A stretch of 36,329 bases of DNA from an uncultured bacterium (lineage in GTDB: Bacteria > Verrucomicrobiota > Kiritimatiellia > CAIKKV01 > CAIJXV01), in the NCBI GenBank assembly GCA_903824675.1, contig CAIJXV010000025.1, positions 1 to 36,329 of the forward strand. The letters are read 5' to 3'. Under the pieces are notes generated by a model. The model was not told where the DNA came from and did not search any database. It was given only the letters and a program-made list of their open reading frames with translations. Of this stretch, positions 8,364 through 16,030 are shown in pieces; the stretch's first letter is position 1, and the number at the start of each line of letters is the position of its first letter. Both the position numbers and the translations under genes were made by a program.

Positions 8364-8999
8364 CTTCCTCCAATGGACATAAATGATTTCCGCCAACGGG
8401 CGATCCACGGCAAACTGACTATGACCCACTTGGAAAACATATGACGGAAACCGCTGGATGAGTTCGATTTTCGCCCCCGGCAGAATCCCCATCGCCATCA
8501 TTTTTTGCACTTCCCGATTGTCGCGCGTGGCCAGATAGGCCACGGCGCCTTGATCCCCCGGCTTTCCGTCGCACAAAGGAGCCACCTCCCGAATACTGTC
8601 GGCTCGCGCCCGGCGACAACACTCTCCCTCCGGGATCACCCGCCCGTGCGGACACGTCCGGGGATGTCCCAACAAGCCACAAATCCGCTCATCCAGCCCA
8701 TGTTGGAGAAGGTGCTCAAAGCGGCAGGCCGCATCGTTTAAGCGATCGGGTTTCGCCACCAGCACATCCTGTAATAAACACTCGGCGAGACGATGCCGGC
8801 GCATCACGGCGCGACCGATATCGAACCCCGCCGGTGTCAGGCGGTGGGATTCTGTTCCGGCTTCCACCCAGCCTTCCCGCCGGGCTTGCACCAGAAGTTC
8901 TGGAGGCGCAAAATCGGCATGGAATTCCGCCTGTTCGGCCTGTACGGCGTAAAGATGCTGCAACAGCTCTTCAATCTCGGGGGACACGGTCTCATTCAT
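8355..8999 (-). CDS. DtxR-family metalloregulator with C-terminal FeoA (SH3-like) domain
   Basis: This is a metal-dependent transcription regulator of 214 residues from the ATG at 8999. An earlier in-frame start at 9083 would overlap the preceding Cys-rich gene and add a non-family leader. The N-terminal winged helix starts at SPEIEELLQHLY, with the recognition region around SHRLTPAGFDIGRAV. The dimerisation/metal domain has RRHRLAECLL (68-77), ACRFEHLL (91-98) and GHPRTCPHG (111-119), typical of DtxR/IdeR/MntR metal sites. Residues about 146-210 (GDQGAVAYLATRD, MMAMGILPGAKIELI) form a FeoA-type domain. It is the last gene of the fur-feoB-Cys-rich operon, 20 nt after its neighbour. The operon lacks a free FeoA, so this domain may do a FeoA-like job or simply serve as the regulator's own SH3-like domain. 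Confidence 0.88.
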   Translation of the reverse strand: MNETVSPEIEELLQHLYAVQAEQAEFHADFAPPELLVQARREGWVEAGTESHRLTPAGFDIGRAVMRRHRLAECLLQDVLVAKPDRLNDAACRFEHLLQHGLDERICGLLGHPRTCPHGRVIPEGECCRRARADSIREVAPLCDGKPGDQGAVAYLATRDNREVQKMMAMGILPGAKIELIQRFPSYVFQVGHSQFAVDRPLAEIIYVHWRKSL

Positions 9000-9019
9000 G
9001 TCGAATCGGAGGCGTGGGA

Positions 9020-9226
9020 TCAGATATCGGAACCACACGCACCTTTCTCCTTTTTGTTTTTTAAAGATCGTCGAAACAACCATTTCACAAAGGCCGGCTC
9101 GGTCGGCATTTCATAACCGCAGTGTGGACAGCGCACATTTCGACACCCACCGAATATGGCACAGGATTTACAGGCTTTCCGCCCCTCGGACTCGTCGAAA
9201 GCATGTCCGCAAAAGGAACAGTTCAT
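9020..9226 (-). CDS. Small Cys-rich zinc-ribbon-like protein linked to FeoB
   Basis: The protein has 68 residues. The ATG at 9226 overlaps the feoB stop in an ATGA, which favours this start over a longer frame from 9274. Seven cysteines fall at 3, 6, 19, 22, 28, 33 and 36, including the pairs CSFC, CKSC and CPHC, as in a double zinc ribbon or a small metal-binding protein. The C-terminal third is basic (KWLFRRSLKNKKEKG). Small Cys-rich proteins are often encoded after FeoB, where they are thought to assist ferrous iron uptake. I see that context here but cannot assign an exact family. No signal peptide, so it is probably cytoplasmic. Confidence 0.8.
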   Translation of the reverse strand: MNCSFCGHAFDESEGRKACKSCAIFGGCRNVRCPHCGYEMPTEPAFVKWLFRRSLKNKKEKGACGSDI

Positions 9227-11232
9227 AACGTGATCCCCGTCAGTCGGAGTAAGGCTTCGGCCAACCAGCCGCATCCGACCGCCAAACCGAGCGTCAGTCC
9301 GCCAATGGCGCCTGCGGTCCGCCAGCCACGCTCTTTACCCATGATCAGGAACTGCGCCACACACGGGAGAAACAACGTCAGGGCAATCGCCGCCACCGTT
9401 AATTGATTACCATTCAAAATCCCGGCCGATTGAAGGTCATAGAGACCGGCAGCACCATAGTCACGCCGGAAAAATCCAAACAGAAAAATACGCGCCGTCT
9501 CCGGCGGCAGGTCCATCAACCTCACCACCGGTTGCAGACCTCGGATCAAAAAGTCGAAGATGCCGGTGAGTTGCCCCAGCCAGATTAAAACGCTGGCCAG
9601 AATAAAGAGCGGGAGTACTTCCTTGAAATACCAGGTCATCCGGCTCATGGTCTTGACCAGAATATTAGCCGGTCTCGGCAGGCGCAAGGGCGGCAATTCC
9701 ATGTAAAAACTAGGGCCTTGCCCCGGGATCAATCGCGAGGCCAGGAAACCCGAGGTTAAAAAAACAACCGCCACGAAACCCAACCACACACCCATGGCCC
9801 CGGGATGTCCCGCCATCACCCCCATGATAACCCCCATCTGTGCCGAACAGGGAATCGCCAAGGCCAATAAAAAGGTCGCAATCACCCGTTCCCGCCGCGT
9901 CTCAAGAGTCCGGGTCACCATCGTAGCCATGGTACCGCATCCGAATCCCAACACAATCGGAATGACCGCCCGCCCGTTCAGTCCAATACGTTTGAACACC
10001 CGATCGATCAACATGGCCAGTCGAGGTAGATAGCCACTGTCTTCAAGAATCGAAAAGGCGATAAAAAAAGTGCCGACGATGGGAAAGATGATCGCCAGTG
10101 CATAACGTAACCCTAGAGGAATAATTCCGTATTCGCCGATGAACAACTCCCGAAAAACCGGCCAGGGAATCAACGCCTGAACTAAACGGTCGGCCCAGGG
10201 TGATACATGGGCCGTAAATGCCGTTTGGATTGCATCCACCAGGTAACCAGCACCAAAGACACCCACAAACTGATACAGTCCAAAATAGAGCACGAGGATC
10301 AGGATGGGAACCCCATACAGGGGTTGCATCAACCACCGGCTCAATCGTTCCCGAAAAGGTCGTGCGCTCGCGGGTGGACACCGGACCGTCTCGGTCAGGA
10401 GTGCGGATACCTGACTTTTCAACGCGTAACTGGCATAATAATAAGCTGAATGGTCCAGCCGTCGCTGAACTTCAGCAACCACAGAAAGGACCGCCGCGAT
10501 TTGCTCCAAGGAACGACCGGGCAACAGGGAGTCGAAACCGGCCTTATCCGACTGCAACAACAATACCGCCACCGTCCGCGGAGCCAGGTGGCCTGTCGTA
10601 CCGATTTGCGCAGTCACCGCTTCCACCCCTTGTTCCAGTAGAGGACCATAATCAATCCTGAACCCGGTGGCCGGCATGACCCGGGGAATCTCCGCCACCA
10701 GCTCCCGTATTCCCGCTCGCGTCGTCGCTGTCGTGGGAATCACGGAAAGTCCCAATCGTTCCTGGAGATGAGCGATATCAATTATCATACCCAAGTCACG
10801 GGCTTCGTCGGTCATATTCAAAACCAGGATCAGCGGCAGACCCGCCTCGGCCAGTTGCAGGGTCAGGGGTAACATCCGTTCCAGGTTTTTAGAGTCCACC
10901 ACATGGATCACCGCACGGACCTTTTCCCCAAACAGGTAATCATAGGTGACTTTTTCTTCAGCCGTGATGGGATTAAAGGAGTAGATGCCGGGGGTATCGA
11001 TCACTTCAAATACACCCTTCGCGGTGTGTAACAGGCCCGAGGTCACTTCAACGGTGGTTCCGGGATAATTCGAAACCGTCACATACTGGCCGGTCAGTCG
11101 GTTGAACAAAAGGCTTTTGCCGACATTCGGACTGCCGACAATCAGCACCTTTCCGGCCGCATCAATAGGAGGCGAAACGGTCTGACCTTCCGTAACACCC
11201 AACAGGTGGAGTACTCGATCTATCCATTTCAT
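9223..11232 (-). CDS. feoB: Ferrous iron transport protein B (FeoB)
   Basis: FeoB is the inner-membrane Fe(II) transporter with an N-terminal GTPase. The product has 669 residues from the ATG at 11232, which overlaps the fur stop (ATGA). A longer frame from 11301 would add 23 residues inside fur and is not favoured. GTPase motifs are G1 GSPNVGKS (33-40), the G2 region NYPGTTVEV, G3 DTPG and G4 NMTD. A helical regulatory segment follows, then the membrane part with two gate repeats, including GFGCGTMATMVTRTLETRRER and the Cys in IPCSAQMG. The length is slightly shorter than E. coli FeoB (773). The operon order fur > feoB > Cys-rich > DtxR-FeoA points to iron-responsive control. Confidence 0.97.
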   Translation of the reverse strand: MKWIDRVLHLLGVTEGQTVSPPIDAAGKVLIVGSPNVGKSLLFNRLTGQYVTVSNYPGTTVEVTSGLLHTAKGVFEVIDTPGIYSFNPITAEEKVTYDYLFGEKVRAVIHVVDSKNLERMLPLTLQLAEAGLPLILVLNMTDEARDLGMIIDIAHLQERLGLSVIPTTATTRAGIRELVAEIPRVMPATGFRIDYGPLLEQGVEAVTAQIGTTGHLAPRTVAVLLLQSDKAGFDSLLPGRSLEQIAAVLSVVAEVQRRLDHSAYYYASYALKSQVSALLTETVRCPPASARPFRERLSRWLMQPLYGVPILILVLYFGLYQFVGVFGAGYLVDAIQTAFTAHVSPWADRLVQALIPWPVFRELFIGEYGIIPLGLRYALAIIFPIVGTFFIAFSILEDSGYLPRLAMLIDRVFKRIGLNGRAVIPIVLGFGCGTMATMVTRTLETRRERVIATFLLALAIPCSAQMGVIMGVMAGHPGAMGVWLGFVAVVFLTSGFLASRLIPGQGPSFYMELPPLRLPRPANILVKTMSRMTWYFKEVLPLFILASVLIWLGQLTGIFDFLIRGLQPVVRLMDLPPETARIFLFGFFRRDYGAAGLYDLQSAGILNGNQLTVAAIALTLFLPCVAQFLIMGKERGWRTAGAIGGLTLGLAVGCGWLAEALLRLTGITL

Positions 11233-11729
11233 CGGGATTCTCCCCGCCGCACGGACCTTTGCCTGGGTGGGGTCTTCCGGAAACCAGCGCAAGTCCGACA
11301 ACGTCCATAAATTTCCAGCCGATGGTGATCGGCAACAAAACCCTTTTGTTCACACAGCCGATCCTGAAGGCGTTCAATCGCCGGATCAACCACTTCTTCC
11401 AGCCGGCCACACTGGGAACAAATCAGATGATCATGATGTCCGTGTCCAAACAGGTGTTCATATCTCACCGCACCGTCTTCGATCCGCAGTTCCCGGCATA
11501 GTCCCGATTCGGTCAGCAACTTCATGGTGCGATAGACCGTCGCTACGCCCACGCGAGGATTTCGACGGCGTGCCAACCGCAGGATTTCATCGGCGGTCAA
11601 ATGCCGATCCTCATCCAGAAAGGTGCACAGGATGTCGCGTCGGGGTCGGCTATGCCGCAGCCCTCGTTGGGCCGTGAACCGGTCGAACACCTCTATTTCT
11701 CTGGCTGTAACGCCTGCTTTTGTTGCCAT
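11229..11729 (-). CDS. fur: Fur-family ferric uptake regulator
   Basis: This is a 166-residue Fur-family repressor. The N-terminal winged helix spans about 10-85 (RPRRDILCTFLDEDRHLTAD, GVATVYRTMKLLTESGL). The metal/dimer domain has the His cluster HGHHDH (96-101). Structural zinc would be held by CSQC (104-107) and CRTC (144-147). A purine-rich AGAGG lies 6 nt before the ATG. The gene heads an operon with feoB (4-nt overlap). A near-perfect Fur box at 11744-11766 overlaps the likely -10, so it probably represses itself and feoB when iron is replete. Zur or PerR cannot be fully excluded by sequence, but the feoB linkage and the Fur box favour an iron sensor. Confidence 0.92.
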   Translation of the reverse strand: MATKAGVTAREIEVFDRFTAQRGLRHSRPRRDILCTFLDEDRHLTADEILRLARRRNPRVGVATVYRTMKLLTESGLCRELRIEDGAVRYEHLFGHGHHDHLICSQCGRLEEVVDPAIERLQDRLCEQKGFVADHHRLEIYGRCRTCAGFRKTPPRQRSVRRGESR

Positions 11730-11743
11730 GACGGCCTCTTATG

Positions 11744-11766
11744 ATATTGATAATCTTTATCAATAT
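11744..11766. promoter_or_regulatory. Fur box (operator)
   Basis: Two perfect 10-nt inverted arms, atattgataa (11744-11753) and ttatcaatat (11757-11766), flank the trinucleotide tct. This closely follows the Fur consensus of inverted gataat-type hexamers. It lies 15 nt upstream of the fur start and covers the probable -10 box, so bound Fur would block transcription of fur-feoB. The divergent ABC exporter starts 139 nt away and could also be affected. Confidence 0.88.
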
Positions 11767-11791
11767 TCACATAACCCACTCGTTCTGTCAA
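11762..11791 (-). promoter_or_regulatory. Probable sigma70-type promoter of the fur-feoB operon
   Basis: Read on the minus strand, a perfect TTGACA (11791-11786) is followed after 18 nt by AATATT (11767-11762), a 4/6 match to TATAAT. The -10 lies inside the upstream half of the Fur box, giving a direct route to repression by iron. The -35 is clear; the -10 is weaker. Confidence 0.55.
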
Positions 11792-11840
11792 TCGTTTTCA
11801 GATTCTTCATTGCCAAGGTTGGCCATTTCCCATAATGAAC

Positions 11841-11869
11841 CTGACAGATCGTTCGTCATGTGTCATACT
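11841..11869 (+). promoter_or_regulatory. Candidate promoter for the ABC exporter operon
   Basis: CTGACA (11841-11846) and CATACT (11864-11869) are spaced by 17 nt and match the sigma70 boxes at 5/6 and 4/6 positions. They lie 36 nt before the exporter start codon. The assignment is by motif only. Confidence 0.35.
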
Positions 11870-11905
11870 GAATTGAATCTCCATTCCCGATGTTGGCGAT
11901 GATTT

Positions 11906-14167
11906 ATGAACGTTCCATCCGACCTTCCCAGCCCGTTGGCAAAAACCTTGAGTCTTTCGCACGATTCCCTCAAAGCCATTTTTGCCACCGACATCCTTCT
12001 GGATGGATCATTTGGCAAAGAATGGTTGGTCATTGACGATACCGGCCTCCAAGTCTATGCCTTATCCCCCTCCGGGGAACCCGTCATTCGGTTTCAAGCC
12101 CCGTGGTTGGCCATTAAAGCCCCTCAAACCGAGAGCCTGGTCGGAGGCGGGGCCCTCCTTCTCACCCTCGACGGACACACCCGTGAGATTCTACGCCACA
12201 GCAATGCCTGCCAAAAAGAATTCTCAAGGGTTTCCAAATACCTCACGGAATATGTCGCGTATCTCAAGGACAAAGCCGAGGGAAAAAGCCCCGAAATTCC
12301 AGTGCTGGCGGCCGACCGCGGCGTCCGACTTCGTTGCCCTCACTGCAATCTACTCTTACCGGAAGGGACTCAGGTCTGCCCGGCCTGTTTGCACAAAGGC
12401 AAAGTAATTCTACGTTTGGCGGGGTATTTGCGTCCTTATTGGGTCGAAGCCCTCTGGATTATCCTGCTTATGTTTGCGGGTTTGATTCTGAACCTGATTC
12501 CCCCTTACTTGACCCGCCCCTTGGTGGATCAGGTTTTGGTTCCCCAAAACTCCGCTTCAACCCCGCATCAACGTTTGGTTTTGCTGGGCTGGCTGGTGTT
12601 TGGGTTGCTGGTGGCTCAGATTCTGGGAACCGGGGCGACCATTTTCAGATCCCGGATTCTGGTGAGACTGGGGGCCTTGCTTTCTCATGACCTGCGACTC
12701 AAGCTCTATTCTCACCTGCAATTCATGTCCATCCGCTTTTTTGAAAAACGGCCGGTAGGCGCCATGTTGAGCCGGGTGGTTCAGGACACGGATTCTCTGG
12801 AGGAGGTGCTGGTGGAAGGGTTGCAGATCTTCGTGGGACAGCTCCTCACCCTGATCGGAATCGGCGTGATCCTGCTGATGATGAATTGGAAACTCGCCCT
12901 GCTCATCCTGATCCCTGTTCCGATCTGCCTTTGGATCTCAAATTTATGCATGCCACGACTCATTGGGTTGTGGCGCCGATCCTGGCATTTCAGGTCCCGA
13001 CTTTCCACCTCCGTCACAGAGTCTCTTTCCGGTTCCCGAGTCGTTAAAGCATTTGCCCGTGAAGAGGCCGAAATCAAACGCTTTTCGGGCCACAGTATCG
13101 ACGTGCAGGAATCCAACCGCATCGCCCATCAAAGCATCCAAACCTTTTTCCCGATGCTCTGGCTGCTGATGAGTGCCGGCAGCCTGTTGGTCTGGTATGT
13201 AGGCGGGCGGAGTATAATCGGAGGGGACATGACCCTGGGGGTCATGATGACTTTTCTGGCTTACCTAGGCATGTTTTACGGCCCCCTTAATTACTTGACT
13301 CGCCTGGCCGACTATCTGGCCCGTTCTCTGGCAGCAGCCGAACGCGTTTTTGAAATTTTGGACAGCGATCCGGACGTCAAGGAAGACCCGGGCGCAGTCG
13401 CCCTCCGTCCGATGGAGGGGCGCGTCGAATTTGTCAATGTGACCTTCGGATACGAATCGCACCGCCCCGTGTTGAAAAACATATCTCTTTCCGTTGCGCC
13501 CGGTGAAATGATCGGCCTCGTCGGACAAAGCGGTGCCGGGAAAAGCACGACCATGAATCTGATTTGTCGGTTTTACGATGTCAATGAGGGTGAAATACGG
13601 ATCGACGGAATCGATTTGCGCCGGATCAAACAGACGGACCTCCGTTCCCAGATCGGAGTGGTGCTCCAAGACACTTTTTTATTCAATGGGACCATTGCCG
13701 AAAATATTGCATTTGCCCGACCGGACGCGTCTCGGGAGGATATTTTGGCCGCAGCCAAGGCCGCCAACGCCCATGATTTCATCGTCTCCAAGCCCGACGG
13801 ATATGACACCTTGGTCGGGGAACGCGGACAATCCCTTTCCGGGGGTGAGCGCCAACGGGTAGCGATCGCGCGCGCCATTCTTCATAATCCCCGCATTCTC
13901 ATTCTGGACGAAGCCACCGCTTCGGTGGATACCGATACCGAAAAACAAATCCAGGAAGCCATCGCCCGCCTGATCAAAGGCCGGACCACATTTGCCATCG
14001 CCCATCGCTTGAGTACCCTGCGCAATGCCAACAGGTTGGTTGTCCTCAAAAATGGCGCCTTGCTCGAAGTGGGGACTCATGCGGAATTACTGGCGAAGGA
14101 AGGTGAGTTCCACCGACTGGTCAATTTGCAAAAGGAAACGTCGTCTATCATGGCGGTGGGTAAATAA
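11906..14167 (+). CDS. ABC exporter (fused permease-ATPase) with PH-like N-terminus and zinc ribbon
   Basis: This is a 753-residue MsbA-like half-transporter, probably a homodimeric inner-membrane exporter. Residues 1-120 resemble a PH-like domain (KEWLVIDDTGLQVY, LRHSNACQKEFSRVSKYL). A zinc-ribbon pair CPHC (144-147) and CPAC (158-161) follows. Then come a six-helix ABC exporter membrane domain (about 175-465) and a nucleotide-binding domain: Walker A GQSGAGKST (about 540), signature LSGGERQR (about 643), Walker B ILILDEATAS (about 664), H-loop IAHRLST. Exporters with this front end occur next to DUF1854 proteins, sometimes beside cyanophycin enzymes, and the next gene here is DUF1854 (TAATG overlap). 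No cyanophycin synthetase or cyanophycinase is in this window. The substrate is unknown. Confidence 0.88.
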   Translation: MNVPSDLPSPLAKTLSLSHDSLKAIFATDILLDGSFGKEWLVIDDTGLQVYALSPSGEPVIRFQAPWLAIKAPQTESLVGGGALLLTLDGHTREILRHSNACQKEFSRVSKYLTEYVAYLKDKAEGKSPEIPVLAADRGVRLRCPHCNLLLPEGTQVCPACLHKGKVILRLAGYLRPYWVEALWIILLMFAGLILNLIPPYLTRPLVDQVLVPQNSASTPHQRLVLLGWLVFGLLVAQILGTGATIFRSRILVRLGALLSHDLRLKLYSHLQFMSIRFFEKRPVGAMLSRVVQDTDSLEEVLVEGLQIFVGQLLTLIGIGVILLMMNWKLALLILIPVPICLWISNLCMPRLIGLWRRSWHFRSRLSTSVTESLSGSRVVKAFAREEAEIKRFSGHSIDVQESNRIAHQSIQTFFPMLWLLMSAGSLLVWYVGGRSIIGGDMTLGVMMTFLAYLGMFYGPLNYLTRLADYLARSLAAAERVFEILDSDPDVKEDPGAVALRPMEGRVEFVNVTFGYESHRPVLKNISLSVAPGEMIGLVGQSGAGKSTTMNLICRFYDVNEGEIRIDGIDLRRIKQTDLRSQIGVVLQDTFLFNGTIAENIAFARPDASREDILAAAKAANAHDFIVSKPDGYDTLVGERGQSLSGGERQRVAIARAILHNPRILILDEATASVDTDTEKQIQEAIARLIKGRTTFAIAHRLSTLRNANRLVVLKNGALLEVGTHAELLAKEGEFHRLVNLQKETSSIMAVGK

Positions 14168-14730
14168 TGAATACTTCACCTGCAGCGCCCACGATAGTGC
14201 GAACCGATCCGATCAGTCCGTCCATTCCCCCCTCTCCCGAAACCACGATGATCCGCTATTTTGACCCCTCCCATCTTTCCTTTTTCATGGCCGGTGCCAC
14301 TTTGCGGCTGACGGTTGCCGACGAATACTCCTGCCTGCAAGTGTCGGTTCACCGGATGTTCCCCCTGACCCATCCCGACCAGTATTTCAGCATCCGGGAC
14401 GGAGCCGGCAACGAGCTGGGTGTTTTGCGTTCACTGAACGCATTGGATCCGAATGGACGGGAGTGCGTTCTTCTCGCCTTGACCCGCCGTTACATGGCGG
14501 CGGAAGTGCGTAAAATTATCCGGGCTCGAGAACGATTTGGCATCGTCGAGTGGGAGGTGGAGACCCATCGCGGAGTGTGCCGCTTCTCCACTCGCGATCT
14601 TCGCGACAATATTCGCCGCCTATCCGATCGTCATTTTGTCATTCCCGACGTCGAAGGAAACCGGTATGACATTCCCGACTTGGCTGCTCTTGACACTCAA
14701 AGTCAAGCCTGGCTTCTTCAGCATCTCTGA
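14167..14730 (+). CDS. DUF1854 family protein
   Basis: The product has 187 residues and no signal peptide or membrane segment. Its ATG shares one base with the exporter stop (TAATG), indicating translational coupling. After a Pro/Ser/Thr-rich leader of about 27 residues, the DUF1854 pattern is visible: LGVLRSLNALDPNGRECVL, RYMAAEVRKIIRARERFGIV, WEVETHRGVCRFSTRDLRDN, and a C-terminal VEGNRYDIPDLAALD near the end. The family is usually encoded beside ABC exporters like the one upstream and may act as its cytoplasmic partner. The biochemical role is not established. The start may lie at the internal Met before IRYFDPSHL, but the overlap favours 14167. Confidence 0.82.
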   Translation: MNTSPAAPTIVRTDPISPSIPPSPETTMIRYFDPSHLSFFMAGATLRLTVADEYSCLQVSVHRMFPLTHPDQYFSIRDGAGNELGVLRSLNALDPNGRECVLLALTRRYMAAEVRKIIRARERFGIVEWEVETHRGVCRFSTRDLRDNIRRLSDRHFVIPDVEGNRYDIPDLAALDTQSQAWLLQHL

Positions 14731-14737
14731 GTTTGCA

Positions 14738-16030
14738 TCAGCGATTCAGCAATAAAATCGAAATATAGATATACATTACACTCGCCAGCGTCGACACGGT
14801 CCCCCAACCCAGTACATCTCGCCGCCAAAGAATCAAAGGGGGGTGTCCAGCTGGCAATCTCTCCTGGACGAGCACAGGAATGGCATGCACAATGGCCAAT
14901 AGAAAAAACAAAGGAAAAACAAAAGCGCGGCTGAGAAAATAGGCCCCGGCAGCGAACCCCCCCATGGAGGCGATCGCCAAGCCGGCGGCACGTCGTAAAT
15001 AGGCGGCATCCCCCTTGGTCTCGCTCCCCAGAAATATTCTAACGCTCCAGCATCCAAAAACCCCAGACTGGATCAAGCTGAACCAAAACCAATAGCCGAA
15101 GATGCCAATTTCGGTATAACAGGATACGAAGGCATTGTGGGCGGCGCGATCCCCAGCCACCTGCCAAAACATGCCGTATCCGAGTCCGAACACGGGATTC
15201 GATTTGAATGCGCGATTGGCCTGCCCCCAGAACGCAATCCGGTCCCGAGCGGATTCATCCATTGCAATCAGTCCTCCGGTCCCGCATAAAACCAGAAACA
15301 CGATCAATCCCAAGGGAATTAATACGATCATTGCCCGAGCTGGCAGCATCATCAAGACCATCAATCCACAGGCCGTTAGCAGGGCAATCTGTCCGCCTCG
15401 TGAATGGGTCGTCAGGACTGCGTAAAACAGAAACCCGGCGAACAGCGCACATACGCCCAAAGGGGCCGCGCTCAGACGGCGCGGTATGGCAAACACCAGT
15501 GGAATCGCGGCGGCCAATATCTGAGCCAAGTCGTTGGGATCCCCAAAAATCCCAAAAAAGAGACTACGCGAATACCATCCTTTTTCGGGTGTAAACATCA
15601 TAATCGGGGTCTGCCCGGCAAAGCCGACTCCATTTCGTTGCTGGAGCACGGCATGCACCGCCATGATGCAACACAAGCAGACAATCATCCCCAGTACGAT
15701 TCGCAGACGGCTGGGGGTATCTATGGCGACCAGCAACAACACCAGAAAAAAACAAATCTTGAAGGTATCTGGAAAGGTGTCCAGTAATCCTTGAAAATAG
15801 GTGTGGGGGACATGTGAAGCCAAGGTCGCAACCCAGAGGCCAAGCACCAAGGGAACCGCTACCGAACGAGGGAACCGAACTCGTTTTGACTGCCCCTCGA
15901 GCAAAAGACTCAAGAGGGCAACAAACGTTATGACATCCAATAAAGGCCACCCAAAGAGCCCGGGAATCAGCCACTCTTGCGGCCGCAAGAAGACCAGAAT
16001 CATAAACGTCAAGGTCAGAGCAAAAGTCAT
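14738..16030 (-). CDS. O-antigen ligase / exosortase-associated O-glycosylation ligase-like membrane protein
   Basis: This is a 430-residue polytopic membrane protein of the Wzy/O-antigen ligase superfamily. The ATG at 16030 overlaps the stop of the sugar transferase (ATGA). An upstream frame to 16192 lies inside that gene and lacks family character. The N-terminus FLRPQEWLIPGLFG resembles putative O-glycosylation ligases of exosortase systems. About 10-12 hydrophobic segments are visible. A periplasmic loop has AHNAFVSCYTEIGIFGYWFW (motif H-N-x3-x4-E-x-G), where these enzymes have their key His and Glu. It would polymerise or transfer the polysaccharide at the outer face of the inner membrane. 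It is the last gene of the exopolysaccharide operon, 7 nt from the convergent DUF1854 stop. Confidence 0.85.
   Translation of the reverse strand: MTFALTLTFMILVFLRPQEWLIPGLFGWPLLDVITFVALLSLLLEGQSKRVRFPRSVAVPLVLGLWVATLASHVPHTYFQGLLDTFPDTFKICFFLVLLLVAIDTPSRLRIVLGMIVCLCCIMAVHAVLQQRNGVGFAGQTPIMMFTPEKGWYSRSLFFGIFGDPNDLAQILAAAIPLVFAIPRRLSAAPLGVCALFAGFLFYAVLTTHSRGGQIALLTACGLMVLMMLPARAMIVLIPLGLIVFLVLCGTGGLIAMDESARDRIAFWGQANRAFKSNPVFGLGYGMFWQVAGDRAAHNAFVSCYTEIGIFGYWFWFSLIQSGVFGCWSVRIFLGSETKGDAAYLRRAAGLAIASMGGFAAGAYFLSRAFVFPLFFLLAIVHAIPVLVQERLPAGHPPLILWRRDVLGWGTVSTLASVMYIYISILLLNR

Noticed and set aside
14731-14737. Bidirectional terminator between the convergent DUF1854 and ligase genes
   Set aside because: The gap is only 7 nt and no stem with T-runs on either strand could be found around it.
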